In this document: positions 12,733 through 25,000 of the stretch, piece after piece
How the letters are laid out: each line of letters starts with the position of its first letter
Position numbering within the stretch: position 1 is the stretch's first letter
Source of the DNA: Chamaea fasciata
Lineage: Eukaryota; Chordata; Aves; Passeriformes; Sylviidae
Direction: 5' to 3'
Assembly (NCBI GenBank): GCA_029207755.1
Contig: JARCOQ010000002.1
Coordinates: 8,943,156 to 9,007,155, forward strand
DNA length: 64,000 nt
The notes under the pieces: generated by a model
The model's database searches: none
Told to the model about the DNA's origin: nothing
What the model saw: the letters and a program-made list of their open reading frames with translations, nothing else
Position numbers and translations under genes: made by a program

Positions 12733-15454
12733 GAGGTGTCTTTCCACTAAATCTTTGAGTCTTTGCTTCATGAAAAATAAAATCATTCTGTTTTCTAGCA
12801 TTCAAAATTATGAGGACTGCAAGGTAAATGAATGCTGTTTACTATACAATTAATCAAGCTAAAAACAAATTTACAAAATTTAATCAAATTCAACAAAAAT
12901 CCCACAATCTCCTTGATTTGGAATGTGGAACCAGAGTAACTTCAGGCTTTGTGATTTTGAAGGACCCGAGGAACAATAAAAACTTGTCTTCAGCTCCCAC
13001 TGGGTTAGTCTTGAACATGACCAGCAACTCTGCTCAAGACATAATAAGGTGGGAGAGAATTCAGTTTCAGCATTGTCCCAGGAGAAAAGTGCAGCAAGGA
13101 AGAGTGGGAAAAAACCCAACCCACAAACCTACAGCAAAAAGCCTAACATCACTTTAGCCTCAGGATAAAGCAGCTGCAACCAACTGCATGAAGAATGATC
13201 TGTTGAATAATGAGTTCCTAATTTTTTCCATGTACTCACATATACATTTTGCTCCAACTATGGATTTGTAGGTACCAACCCAGGCAGTAGGCATTGCGGG
13301 ACTGGAATTTTAAGTTGCAGGTAATCCTATGAAAAGTGAGACATGTTAAGTATCATTTAAGCCATTAAGGTTCCTTCATTCTGAGCTTGTTGCTCTGAGA
13401 AAGCAGCCAAGCCTTTCTTCCACAAACAAACAAGGGATTGTATTATCAATCAAAATCTGTCTCAAGAAATAATGTTTCACATGATAATGTTTTTAATTCA
13501 CTTCTCCATAACACTCGGCCTTTTTATGGGAGTTATGGTTAAATTCCTTTAAGTGAGCAGTTTCAAACTCCCATTTCCAGCCTGAGAATGAAGTGCTTTA
13601 CTCTGCTATTCCACACTTCATAGAAAACACTCAGACTCTTTTGATGATGTTTTTTGCAAAATCAATAGACTGTATCTTTGGGGTAAGAAAAGGTGTGGGT
13701 AAGAATATCAAGGAATTCACCAGGAAATTGAAGGTACCTGATTTTCATTCTCTGCTCCAGTGCCTTTTGAAGATTTTTGTATTAAGTAACCTATGAATAA
13801 AATAGAAATACTATTAGGGGACCCCATGGGAACTAGAGAGCTCCACCATACCATATCAGTTCATGCATATTTGCTTTTTAATTCTTTCTTTTGGTGTGCT
13901 AATTTTGTCAACAACAGCAAAAAAAAAAAGCAAACTTACAGCGTGGTTGATAAGGCAGACTAGTGAACAGCAAGGCATCAAATTTTGTTCCCTTAACATT
14001 AAAGTTATTGCTCTAAAAGCTCAGTTATTATATTTAAAAGGTAAAGGAAATGCAAGGAAAGGAAATTTCAACTCTCAATTATTTTATTTGCGGTTCTGCT
14101 CTGCCATCAAAGTGATGCCTTAAGTGCCAGTTCTCATAGGATTTAGGCATTAGGAACTCAGCATGAAGCTACTCAGCCTCAAGTGGACTCAGACTTCTGT
14201 GTCAGGCAGATGGAGACCTTGCAGTCTCCAATACAGAGACATCTGGGTATTATCCATTTCCTAGGGTCATCAGGAATGTGTTTCTGAGAACCCTACCTTT
14301 GGTCTTCACCACTTTGAAAGCAAATAAGACTGTGAACTCATAGCAAGAGAACAGCAAAGCACCATATGCATCTCTCTGGTAGCAAGGGGGATTTTATTTT
14401 AGAATAAAATTGTTTTCACCCACAGACTTTCACACCAGTGGGCATGCATTCAAGTGGTGCTAGGTTTCCTTGGGATTGTGGCTGAAAGGGAAGGCAGTGG
14501 CCAGGGTTTAGCTAGGAAGAGGAGAGATGGGGAGTATCAAGATTTTATTACGTCTTCTGGAGAGTTTTGCAATTAGTGATCATGTGCTGGTCTTGGATGT
14601 GCCTTTTTCACTCTTTCTGAGCAGATGGCGATCAGGACATTATGCCTCTCTGGAGTATTTCACCTCTGTGAGTCACTGTCATCTGTTTACTGTTTCATCT
14701 CTTATCTGGGTGTGATAGAACTTCAGTCATGTCTCAACTTTTTACTGATGCTTTCTGATGACTTGTGTCTTTCAAGCAAGCTGCCCTCTTCCTAATCCTG
14801 GAGTTGCTGAGAATCTGCATGGAAATGCACCAGATACCTTGATAACCTCCTAATGTAGATGTTGCCCAGCTGTGCCTGTCCTGAGTGGCTTCTTCTGGTC
14901 TTTCCACAGTCATTCATATAGTGCCACTCGAGCCTGTTTTAGTGTTATTACAGAACTGTCCAGTGTGAGGTCAGAGAAGATGACTCAGATTATCATCCCT
15001 TCTGTGAACCTCAATTTTACTGCAAAATGAGGAACAGATATGGATTTTAGGAAATCAGAAAATATGATGAATTAGAAAGAAAACTGCATTACTTTTATAT
15101 CTTTGGTAGACCATTCTTGATTTTAGACACGACAGAGTTTTAGAGGCTACTTTAGTCATCATTAATAAACTCAAAAAAAGTGAAGCTAAAAGATGAGAGC
15201 AAGAGGAGTTTCCTGCAAGTAAGACCTATAAATAAATTCAAATCGTTGAGACTTCTGCTATTGTCATGTTAATGTTTCATGACATATGGGAGTCCTAATT
15301 TTTTCCCAGTTTCCCCATCAGCTCTGGTGAAGAAGCACACATGCATATTTAAATGCTGCTACAATTGAGACGGCTTGCATAGCCTAAGAGACTGGTCCAC
15401 TGGCCTAGGTGTCAAGAGGTGCAGTAGCCCAAACAGAACTGTTGGAAATAAAAT
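12733..15454. other. non-coding stretch, no gene seen
   Basis: The longest frame is 109 codons (12828-13157, +), with an overlapping minus-strand frame of 79 codons. Neither is recognisable. I see no repeats beyond short A runs. Confidence 0.65.
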
Positions 15455-15473
15455 TTAAAAAAACAAAACAAAA

Positions 15474-15508
<35 letters not shown>

Positions 15509-15658
15509 AAACCAACAAAACAAAACAAAACAATAAACCCCCCCCCAAAAAACCCCAAACGAGCCCCCCAAAACCCAACCAAACAAAAACAAAACTGACA
15601 ACAACAAAACCAAAATTATATTATAAAAACCCAAACAAACAAACAAAACCCCCAAACT
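15455..15658. repeat. A/C-only low-complexity tract with A33 core
   Basis: About 200 bases consist almost only of A and C. CAAAA-type units lead into an uninterrupted A33 run (15475-15507). CAAAC units follow, then increasingly C-rich words with C runs near 15540. It probably arose by decay and expansion of a poly(A) tract. Its open frames on both strands are composition artefacts. Confidence 0.9.
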
Positions 15659-17336
15659 GTTCCTATGTTTTGTGAAAATCCAAATAATCTGATTTATAGC
15701 AGAGATAAATACTGTAAATGCACAAAACACTAAAATGACATCTTGAATAATTTTCTGACCCTTAAAGCTCAGCAGGCTGTTACATCTGGGTTTTTTTCCA
15801 AGCTGCCTTGTATCCCACATAAAAACTCACCACAAATTTATTTCCATTCCTGTCAGGTCTCACTTTCATTATTTCCTGGAACGTACTTCTCCCCTATGAA
15901 GTGCTGTTTAGCTGAATTGAGAAGTTCAGATAAATGTGCAGATTTTAAAAATAGAAGCATTTCATCACGCTGAAATCAGGGTTGTTGTCATTTTTAGAAA
16001 TGCTCATTTAGTACTAAAAGCTTTTAAGAATGTGTGCAAACCAAAATCCAACATTTAAAGCTTCAGTGTACTTTAAAAAAGGATGGATTTGGATTAATTT
16101 TTCTTGAGCGTTAAGATACTATCACGCTTTTATTTTCAAGAAATTTGCCATAAAAATGGAAAATCTGAAATCCTTTTAAGGGCTATTTATTCTCTGGGGG
16201 TTTTTTTTATAAACTTTGATCCAAATTAATAGCTAGTTAGATTTGGGTTGACTTTGTGAACTTACATTTCAAGTTAGTGCATCTAATTGGTCTTCTGGGA
16301 GCTTGTCTTCAAAATCTGGATTCCTACAAGACCAATAATGCAACAGGCACACAGGTAAGTAACTGTGTTACAATCAATTTCTTTTTTCAAAAAGATTAAG
16401 CAGTTACTTATGAGAATAAGTTCAGGCATGTCAATGCCACGTCAACTTTCCTATGAATCTGAATGCAAAAAAAATTAAAAATAGCAGAGTTATTATTACT
16501 ACTGTAACTGTAAGTCAAATAAATGTCATATGAGGCTATATATTTTAATGCTGTGTGAACTCTGCAAGAAGTTCAAGGTCATAATCTCAACATGAAAAAT
16601 AAATTCAGCAAAGTTATTGTGTCTCTTCCTTGTCTGCTTCATGGGCCGAATCTTTAAAACTGGAAAATTTCAAGCAATTTTGAGCACATCAGATTTCACT
16701 CACTGTAAACTCATACATATGTGATGTTTACCAGCACAGCCTTCTGTGCAGAGCATTCCTTATCCTCCCTTGATATGTCTTGTAAAAGCACCTTCTCTGA
16801 ACACAGTAACTATGATTTCTAGGAATTCATTCCATCTAAGGGCTATTTTATTGACTTATATACTTATTTTTTAATTTTACTTATTATTATTATTTTATTT
16901 TATAATACTTATTATTTTATTGAATTAAACACTTACATTATATATATATAATTATATATATTATTTGTAATTTTTGTGAAGTTTGAGCTGCCACAGAAGG
17001 ACCTGAGCTTTGATATTCATCATCTCAAGGTAGAACCCACACAAGTGTGCTGAATTTATCAGTGTTAATTACACTAATGCTTACCTTGGCAAGCAAACAG
17101 AATATAGACATGAATATTGGTGAAAAATTCATAAAGCATGCTCTCCTGTAAAGTAGGTCACATGTTAATGAGCTAAACCTAGCCCCAAATCCACACAAAT
17201 ATATGTCGCTTTAAGGAAGACTTTGTTGAAGTCAGCAGGACTACCCAGCATGAAGTCAGGTATTGAAATATGAGGGCCTCACTGTGCTGGGATTAGAGTC
17301 GGAACTCAAGGATGAAAAAAACACCCCTGAACTGCC
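15659..17336. other. non-coding stretch, no gene seen
   Basis: Apart from the TA-rich block at 16852-16975 this is unremarkable AT-rich sequence. No open frame exceeds about 76 codons. Confidence 0.65.
16852..16975. repeat. TA-rich low-complexity block
   Basis: TTA/TTAT-type units are followed by alternating TA runs. It is nearly free of G and C and is typical of easily melted AT-rich microsatellite sequence. Confidence 0.8.
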
Positions 17337-17387
17337 TTTTTTTTTTTTTTTTTTCAATTCCAAGGATAAAAAAAAAAAAAAAAAAAA
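17337..17387. repeat. T18 and A20 inverted homopolymer pair
   Basis: A run of 18 T (17337-17354), a 13-base spacer and a run of 20 A (17368-17387) form a near-perfect inverted repeat that could fold into a hairpin with an 18-bp A/T stem. Confidence 0.9.
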
Positions 17388-20300
17388 GGTGAATTTCAAC
17401 CCATGATATTTTCATCAGGAATAAACAGCACAAATCAAATATGTTTTATTTACATTCATGCACTCTGCTGTCTGAAGATGAACCTGGTTACGTCAGCTTG
17501 CAGTGAACACACACTGTGACAAGATATTGTGATTTCAGTATTGATATTAAAAGAAAATATTATCGAGGTTGTGGCAAAAGTTTGTCAGTCAATCCATATT
17601 TCTAAGATTACACTTTTTCCTGAACAGATGTTTGCCACCTATATAGAGCACCTTGCAATCTATCACTTTCCTTACCCTTTACTAAATAAATTTCTTAAGA
17701 AGTCTCTATTAGAACAACTGAGAAGTTACAGTGGTACCTAGGTTTGCTGGCAGATGTAAACATCCCTCACAAAGGATAACACTTAAAAGAAATAGGTATC
17801 ACTTCTAAAATATCACAGGTACTGTAAATAGAGGATTGTGAGAAGCAGAACAGAAGTACACGCAGATACACTCTCCAGCCCAGAGCATCATGTATCACCA
17901 CAGATTCCTTTAATCCCATAAAACAGAAGTACATCCACATCCAGGAAAAAGGGCACAGGCAGCTGGTTCTCTGAACAAACAGGGGTTGGGAGAAAACAAA
18001 AGATCACACATAAAATATGAGTATGAACTTCAGCATTCATGCAGAAAAAAAAAAAGTTAACTCAAAATGTATCTGAATTATCCACATTTATCCATTCTGT
18101 CTGCTTTGGGCTGCAGAGCTTTTGCTCATTGCTGGGAAGCCACTTTGCATTCCAGAAGAACTAAAATAACATTCCAAACACCTGTTTTAAACTAGGGAAA
18201 AAGATTCCTTTTGGAATCAAGTGCTAATCCTATCTTCGATCAACTGACTTTCTTTCTTACACACAGGTAAATGATAAAAATGGGGGTAAAAAAATCAAAT
18301 ACCAAGCAATTCTTTGTTCTCCTGTTGCCATTCCAGGAATTTAGCATTAATATTCGAATAAAGTAATTAAGTTGCAAAGCCAAATATGAATTAAGGGCCT
18401 TTAGAAATATAAATAATCATACTTAGGATAAAAGACTTTTAATCTGGGATGCCTTTTAACCACAAAGTCATTTAAACCCTTTTTTTATTATTTTGAAGAG
18501 GATGGACCTTTTCAGAAGATAGTCCATCAGACACAGTTAAAAAAAAAAAAAAATCTGAGAGGAATTTGAGAGTTGTTGGTTTTAAATTATGTTTTCCTAG
18601 AATTTTCAAAAAATATATCTACCTTGTCTTCATGTAAGATGGAAGTCAAGATGTGTTTTCCTTCCAGAACCATAACCAGCATAAGAAAACTGGAATCCTT
18701 ATTACAACAGGGACATGCAAAATGCCTTGGAACACAGGGAACACACCCTGTGAGGAAGATGCCCCCATGAAAAGTCAGGACTGCAGAGAAAGAAGTTACG
18801 GGATTGCATAAACATTTCCTCAGGTTATATAAAAAAAAAGAAGCAATTTGTGTTGTAGGCTGCCCTGATGTATTAAGTGTGTCTTGAGAATACCTTTGAA
18901 AGGAAGGAGATAAGGGAAAATTTTGTTTTGATCATCGGGGAATCTCAGCATTAAAAATGCATGGTGGAGCACACTCAGAAGTGTCCTCAGCAGTGTGAAA
19001 GGCTCAGCTGCAGCCCAGCTTTAGACACCGGTAAATGAAACCTGAGAGCACTGCAAGCTGGGTGAGAAAAACTCTTGCTGGATGTAGCCCAAGAAAAATA
19101 TGTGTGGTTAGGTAAAGAAGCAAGATCCAGAACAATTAAAATAAACTGGTTTTGAGAAGAATTTCACCTGTGGAAAACCAAGTGACAATATGGCCATGAG
19201 GCAGACTGGCAGAGCAGTTCCAACTCCATACTTTTGTCAAGGCAAGGCATCCCTTTATCCTCTGTGATCCCCTGATTAATGTACTGGCTCTAGCAACATA
19301 CAGAAGTGATGAGTTTTACAGTAGAATTTGAACCTAAAGAAGCCTGATTTCCACATAAAGTACAAGTATAGCAGTTGATTTGGAAGCTGGAATTTCTACT
19401 CTGCTATGATTTTATTGCAGTTTTGTTACAGGCTTTACCGTTGCTATTCCTATCTTTCTGAATCCTGAGGGTTTTCCTGACCCCCAAATTCACCAACAAT
19501 TCTTTTAAGCACACAAGTCACTTTTTGAAGGTACCTAAGAAGAAATTAATTTTTTTGTACTCCCTACTACCATTCTGTATTGAAAGATATTATTTTGCAG
19601 TTTTACATGCAGAAATCTTTAAAAAAATAATCATGCTGATATGCAAGAGCAGTCTGATATGTCTTGAAATACTCCTTGAGACATGCAAGTAGGGGAGGAA
19701 CCACAAGCAGCTGAATAACTTCTTCTGGCACAGACAGTGAGATGCAACTCATGCAGGATGGAATTCAGCAGTTCAAGAGGAACCATTGCAGCACCTAATG
19801 TGAACAGAGTTTAAAAAAAAAAAAAAAAAGGAAAAAAAATCTACAGAAATAATGTCAAACTAATCATATTTTCAGATTCTAAGATTTATATTGCCAAATC
19901 TGGCCTTGTTAAAATGAATCAACAGCTATCTATGACCCTACCCTCTATCCTTACAAAGGTACATTCATAAGTATTCACATCTTTCAGATTCTCATTGTAA
20001 AAAAGAATTGCCAAATCACATCAGTAAAAAAGCTGACAAATGATAGACCACCTGCAGGGGAAAAAAAACTTAAAAGCCACACATGATGGTGCAAAAAGGA
20101 ACAAAGGGAATATTATAGGTGCATTACAGGAAGTGGATTACTGTTCTAAATCAAACAGGTTAGAAATTCAAATAGAAAAGGATCCAATGTAGCACTGGTA
20201 TCACTTTTATCTCCCTCTATGGTATTTCTCTCTCGTATCTCACTCCTTGAATTATTTCCATAGTAGATTATTTCTATGTGGATCTGTATTGATACTTTTC

Positions 20301-21023
20301 CTTTCCTTATCTTTCTTTGGATCTTGGATCTCTTTTGTCTGCCGAATTTACTTCACATTAAGATGAATGAATCTCCTCTGTACCATTTGAAAGTAATTTT
20401 ACTGCCAGATGTAGTGAAGTGCAAAACTTTGCCTTAATTCTTCTCCACTGTGAACAGGTTGTTGATTCTATTTTCTTGAAGAGTAAGAGATTTGCTCCCC
20501 AGAAAAATCCCAAGAGCAAGGACCCATATGTGGAAAGAATCTGTATTTCTTTCCTTCCCTGTGCTGCACCTTTGGTAATCTGCAGAAGCACTGTAGGAGG
20601 AATATCACCCACCTCATCTAAGAAATTTTATTTTTTGGACTTGAAAGCTAGGGTTCCTGTCACAAAATACAGCTTTGAAAATTTAAACCTCTATAATTAA
20701 AATCTATATAGCAGGGAAATGGTGGAGATTATACCATTCCTCATTTTTACAGCTGTACAAAGTTGGTAAGAATTTCAATTAAAGGCATGGCCAGCAAAAG
20801 TTGGAGAGCAATCAGCAGGGAGACATAAGGAGATTTTCTTATTGCAAAGAAAGCAATACAGAGGAAAATAAAATAAGGAAAAAGGAAATCTGGTATAAGT
20901 TTTCTTCTGATCATACAGAAAGAATAAATATACTCAAAAACTGGAACCCCCTTTCTTCCAACCACCAAGTATATTAATTAGGGTGAAGTAAAACATTATA
21001 GAACATTAATTTGGACTTAGATT
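17388..21023. other. non-coding stretch, no gene seen
   Basis: Contents are plain AT-rich sequence with A13-A17 runs near 18540 and 19813. The largest frame is 93 codons (20419-20700, +) and has no recognisable feature. Confidence 0.65.
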
Positions 21024-21116
21024 TAAAAAAACAAACAACAAAACAACAACAAAAACAAACAAACAAAAAACCCCCAAAAAACAACACTCCAAAACCAAAA
21101 CCCAACCTCCAAATCC
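21024..21116. repeat. A/C-only low-complexity tract
   Basis: CAA and CAAAC units pass into CCCCCAAAAAA and CCAAAACC-type words. It is the same class of sequence as the tract at 15455-15658, in the same orientation. Confidence 0.85.
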
Positions 21117-21318
21117 TCCAGTTGCTCAAAAAACATATAAGAGTTCTTTCCTTCAACTTTTCGTGAAAATACAAGGCATACATTATAAATTCAGATGGAG
21201 TATGAATTACACGATAGTAGATCAAATCAAACTTTTTAAAAGAACTTTTCCACAAAAGTCAAGTAGAATTGATAATTGAAGCTTGTAGACAACCTTTACT
21301 ACACCATTCAGAAACAGG

Positions 21319-21348
21319 ATTCAGGAATTCAGAATTCAGAATTCAGGA
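21319..21348. repeat. short AATTCAG-type tandem repeat
   Basis: The word ATTCAG recurs four times in about 30 bases (periods 7-8). It is a minor local tandem repeat. Confidence 0.75.
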
Positions 21349-21962
21349 ACAAAATTCAATAAACTGTGGCACCTTTAGCTTGGCAATATTGCAGTATTTC
21401 AGAACTCCATATTTTGTTTCTCTAGCACAAGCTGTTTCTCTGTAACTAGTCAAAGAGCAAACAAGTATCTCCACACTGGATGCCACTCATTTAATTTGTT
21501 ATGATTGTGGAATACCTCATCAGGAAAGTAAACACATAAGTCATGAAAACACTGGCTGACATTGAGGGATATGAAACACACAGCATAAAAATGTTCCATC
21601 TGAGTGAGTAGAAGCAAATGTGAACAAGCAAGGTAAAGACACTGCAGAGACCATGAAGAAAGTAAACTACAGTGAGTGGCATAAACAAAATAGGAAAGTT
21701 TTACAAGACATGTAAATGGATAATATAAGAAAAGTCAATTATGGTTTCATATTGGTGTTATATCAAAAGGAGTTATATCAAACATTTTTCTATGGCAGAA
21801 TGAAGAATTGAGGTTGGTAAGACCACTCATGGACAGTAGACAGAAGTAATTCCATAAATAAAGGAAATTTGTCATTCTGTAGGCACATTAAATATTACTG
21901 CATGTAGTCTTTTTTACATTGCTTCTAAAAACAATAAAGGGGAAACTGGGACAGCTGAGAGG

Positions 21963-22014
21963 CTAAAAAAACAAAGCGAAACAAAACAAAACCCTCAAAC
22001 AAACTAAAACAAAC
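21963..22014. repeat. A/C-rich low-complexity tract
   Basis: About 50 bases are built of AAAC and CAAAA units with only a few G and T. It is a smaller member of the A/C tract class. Confidence 0.75.
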
Positions 22015-25000
22015 TATCAGTTGGCATACTAGACTATGAATGTAATAGCTCTTACATTTAGTACTGTAATAGAAAACTCCAAAAACTCACTCTCTTACCC
22101 AACTAAGTCAGTGTACATGATCACTTTACACAACTGCCAGCAAGAATTAAAAATAAACAAAGTTTGCAATTAAAAAAGTTAATTTGTCCCCAGCTGGGAA
22201 GAATTTGGGAAACAGAACAATGGACAAGTTGCAGAACACTTTGTATATCCCAAACGTATAGACAGTTCAAAAGAGGGTCGGGCTATTGCAGCAGAATATT
22301 GTTTCCCCACAGGACAATAGATATGAACAGCACTTCACAGAACACAAAAGATGAAGTCCTCACTATAAACTACTCAGGGTTCAGATTCTGTAGTTCTTGT
22401 TCATAGGAGTAATCCCACTGGGCTCAATCATTAAATGCTCATTCATGGAAAACTCCTGGGCTGATTGTAGCCCTTTCACTTTGCTCCAGAAGATGGTACC
22501 CCCAGAGCTTAGCTTCATAACTGCAGGTAGAATTGCGAATTACTCTATTTACAGGAGAGAAGGGGTGAAGTTCAAGCTCCAAACCATCCTTTAGCAGTTT
22601 CAGTGGGTCTGAGGAAGGGCACAACACAAGAGAAAGCTATCTGTACCCTTAGAGATACCTCCCACAAGACTAGGTATTTAAGCCCGAGGTCTACACATAG
22701 TTGACTTGCATAACTACAGCAAAATAACATATCTTAGAGTCATATTCATCAACAGAAACAAGATCCCATTTCACAGCGGTAACAACTTAAACCTGCCAAT
22801 AACTTGGCTTCAGAAAAGTAACTAGTTAAACAAAGGCGAAAAGTCTTGCACTTCTAAATTCACAGAAGAAACATATGATAGGATGTTTCAGGATCTGGTT
22901 CTTCTGTCACATTAAGAAATATTTTTTGTTAGTTTCTTTTAATCTACAATTTAAAAACCAAAGCAGAATCTATTGCTCAATCAAATAAAACTCCAGTTTG
23001 CTCGGATTATGTAATTTATTCAACTGCCTTTCCTACTCTGGCTGTGACATCTCTGTCAAGTAGGATAAGTCTACCAATCTTTTAACTTCTGAGAATTAAG
23101 GCAAAGGGCCTTTTCAGTAGAAATTAAAAACTCACAATAATTTCTTATACTAATACCCATTTTGCAAGTAGAGTGCCAGGCACAAGATAACAGCGTTGCC
23201 TATCTCCTAAATCCTTCACCCACTTGAAATCTTGCCCTTTGTAAGTCAAGGGTTCACTGAAAAGTCAAGTGCCCCACAAAAAGTGAAACATCTACTGAAG
23301 AAAGAATCAAGACCATCACTGGCTCAGGTCGTTTCAGTCACTTTGGGAGATGCCGACTCAGCTCTTCTCAGGAACAGAAAGTCACTGAGCCCTGCTTTCC
23401 AAACCTGGTGTTGTCCGTTTAAAAGCAGAGCTTGGATAAACAAGAAATATCCACCAAGTCCAGATTTTGGGAAGTGGGAAAGAAGAACAAGAGATGCTTT
23501 GCTACCTTTCCAACAGAATCCATCTGTTGGCATATGGCATGATTATACAACATTTCCTCTTGGATCACAGTCACTGGGACTTTTCTCTGAAATCAAGACA
23601 CAACCCCTTGCTTCATTTTTGACTGAGCTGCCTTAGAGACTCTTGTGGTGCAAAGTTTAGGCAGGTGAGTATTTCCTCTCATCACTGCTAAAGAGGTCTG
23701 TGATAACCTTAACACTTGTAAGATATTTCTTTAATAAAAATAAATTTAAAGAAAACCAACAACAACACATTTTTAGGGGAATTTTTAGGCATTTTAGGGG
23801 ACTTTTAATCTTGGAGCTGTACATTTGGAAGAGAAGCAAATGTTCAGGTGGTTGGATGCCAGGGTTTCTAAATTCCCTTGTAGTCTTGTGCCCAACAGAG
23901 AAACCCTCAGTGGACAAGAAAGGTGAGTAAAAGCTTAGCAGGTGAAAGAAATAATTCATATTTGCATGAACCATGGTTTATTATTTTTTCATCACAGAAA
24001 TTGAGAGGCCATCATGCACACTGTTAACTCAATCTGCTGAATAGTTTGGGCAGAATGCCACAGGAAATGTTTCTGTAACAACTTTTCCCCTAAGCATCAT
24101 GCTCCAGAAGCTAGCGGAACGTCAATTCCTAATTTTTTTTCATTATATTGTTCAGGTTTTCTTCCTTGATGATGCAAATTAGGTATTCAGAGAATAATCT
24201 TATAATTTCAAGTAAAAAAAGCAGCATTTCTGAAGAACTCTCCCTGTGGATTAGCATACAGAATTCAGCGAGGTGTGACATCTGAACTTCTCCTTAGAGA
24301 GCAATGGTTTGATCACTCAAGGCCTATGATGACCCAAAATCTGCTGAGCTGACCCAGTCAGAACTGGTGACACTGCCTCAGCAGGTTACTTAGAAAAAAA
24401 TTTGTTGTAATTCTGATATTGGGATAGAGATAAATTACCCTATTTAACAAAGACCACACAAAAATCATTAGTATTATATAGCAATTGTAAAATCTTTTTA
24501 TTTTTCTCCCATCTTCTGTTACTGCCTTTTGAATCATTTATTTTTTTGGCTCAGTGTGTCTATTCCTTTTGAATTATTACACTATTTTCTTAAAGTATCC
24601 CTGAAATTTAACTGGGAATGTAGAACATAACAGTAAGTCCTTTATTATAATTTAAAATCATACCAGTATTTAAATGGAGTTCTACTTTAATGTTCTACTT
24701 GAGCTTTCCATTTAATTCTACCTCCTAAATTTAATTTTAAATCAAAATGATCTTTCATAAGGATAAGCTGGGGGAATCCATCCCTCTCTACATGTTGTAG
24801 CTTTTATCATCATTTAGAGCTAAGCAGTAAAAGGTTTTCCTTAGATGAAGCTGAAAACACTTTAAAAACATAAAACCTGAACCAAAAATAACAATAAAAG
24901 CAATGACTTCTGAAGATAAAATACAGTGCTAAATGGCAAAAAATAATAAGAAAAAAATAAGCTAATTTCAACTCACAAAGAAGACAGAAAAAGAGTAAGC

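Noticed and set aside
15409..15820. Frames of 88 and 121 codons over an A/C tract, one resembling a membrane protein.
   Set aside because: The composition comes from the two-letter tract, and there is no coding signature outside it.
23232..23636. 134-codon plus-strand frame in ordinary sequence.
   Set aside because: No recognisable domain or homologue comes to mind, there is no exon context, and the length is within chance expectation for six frames over 64 kb.
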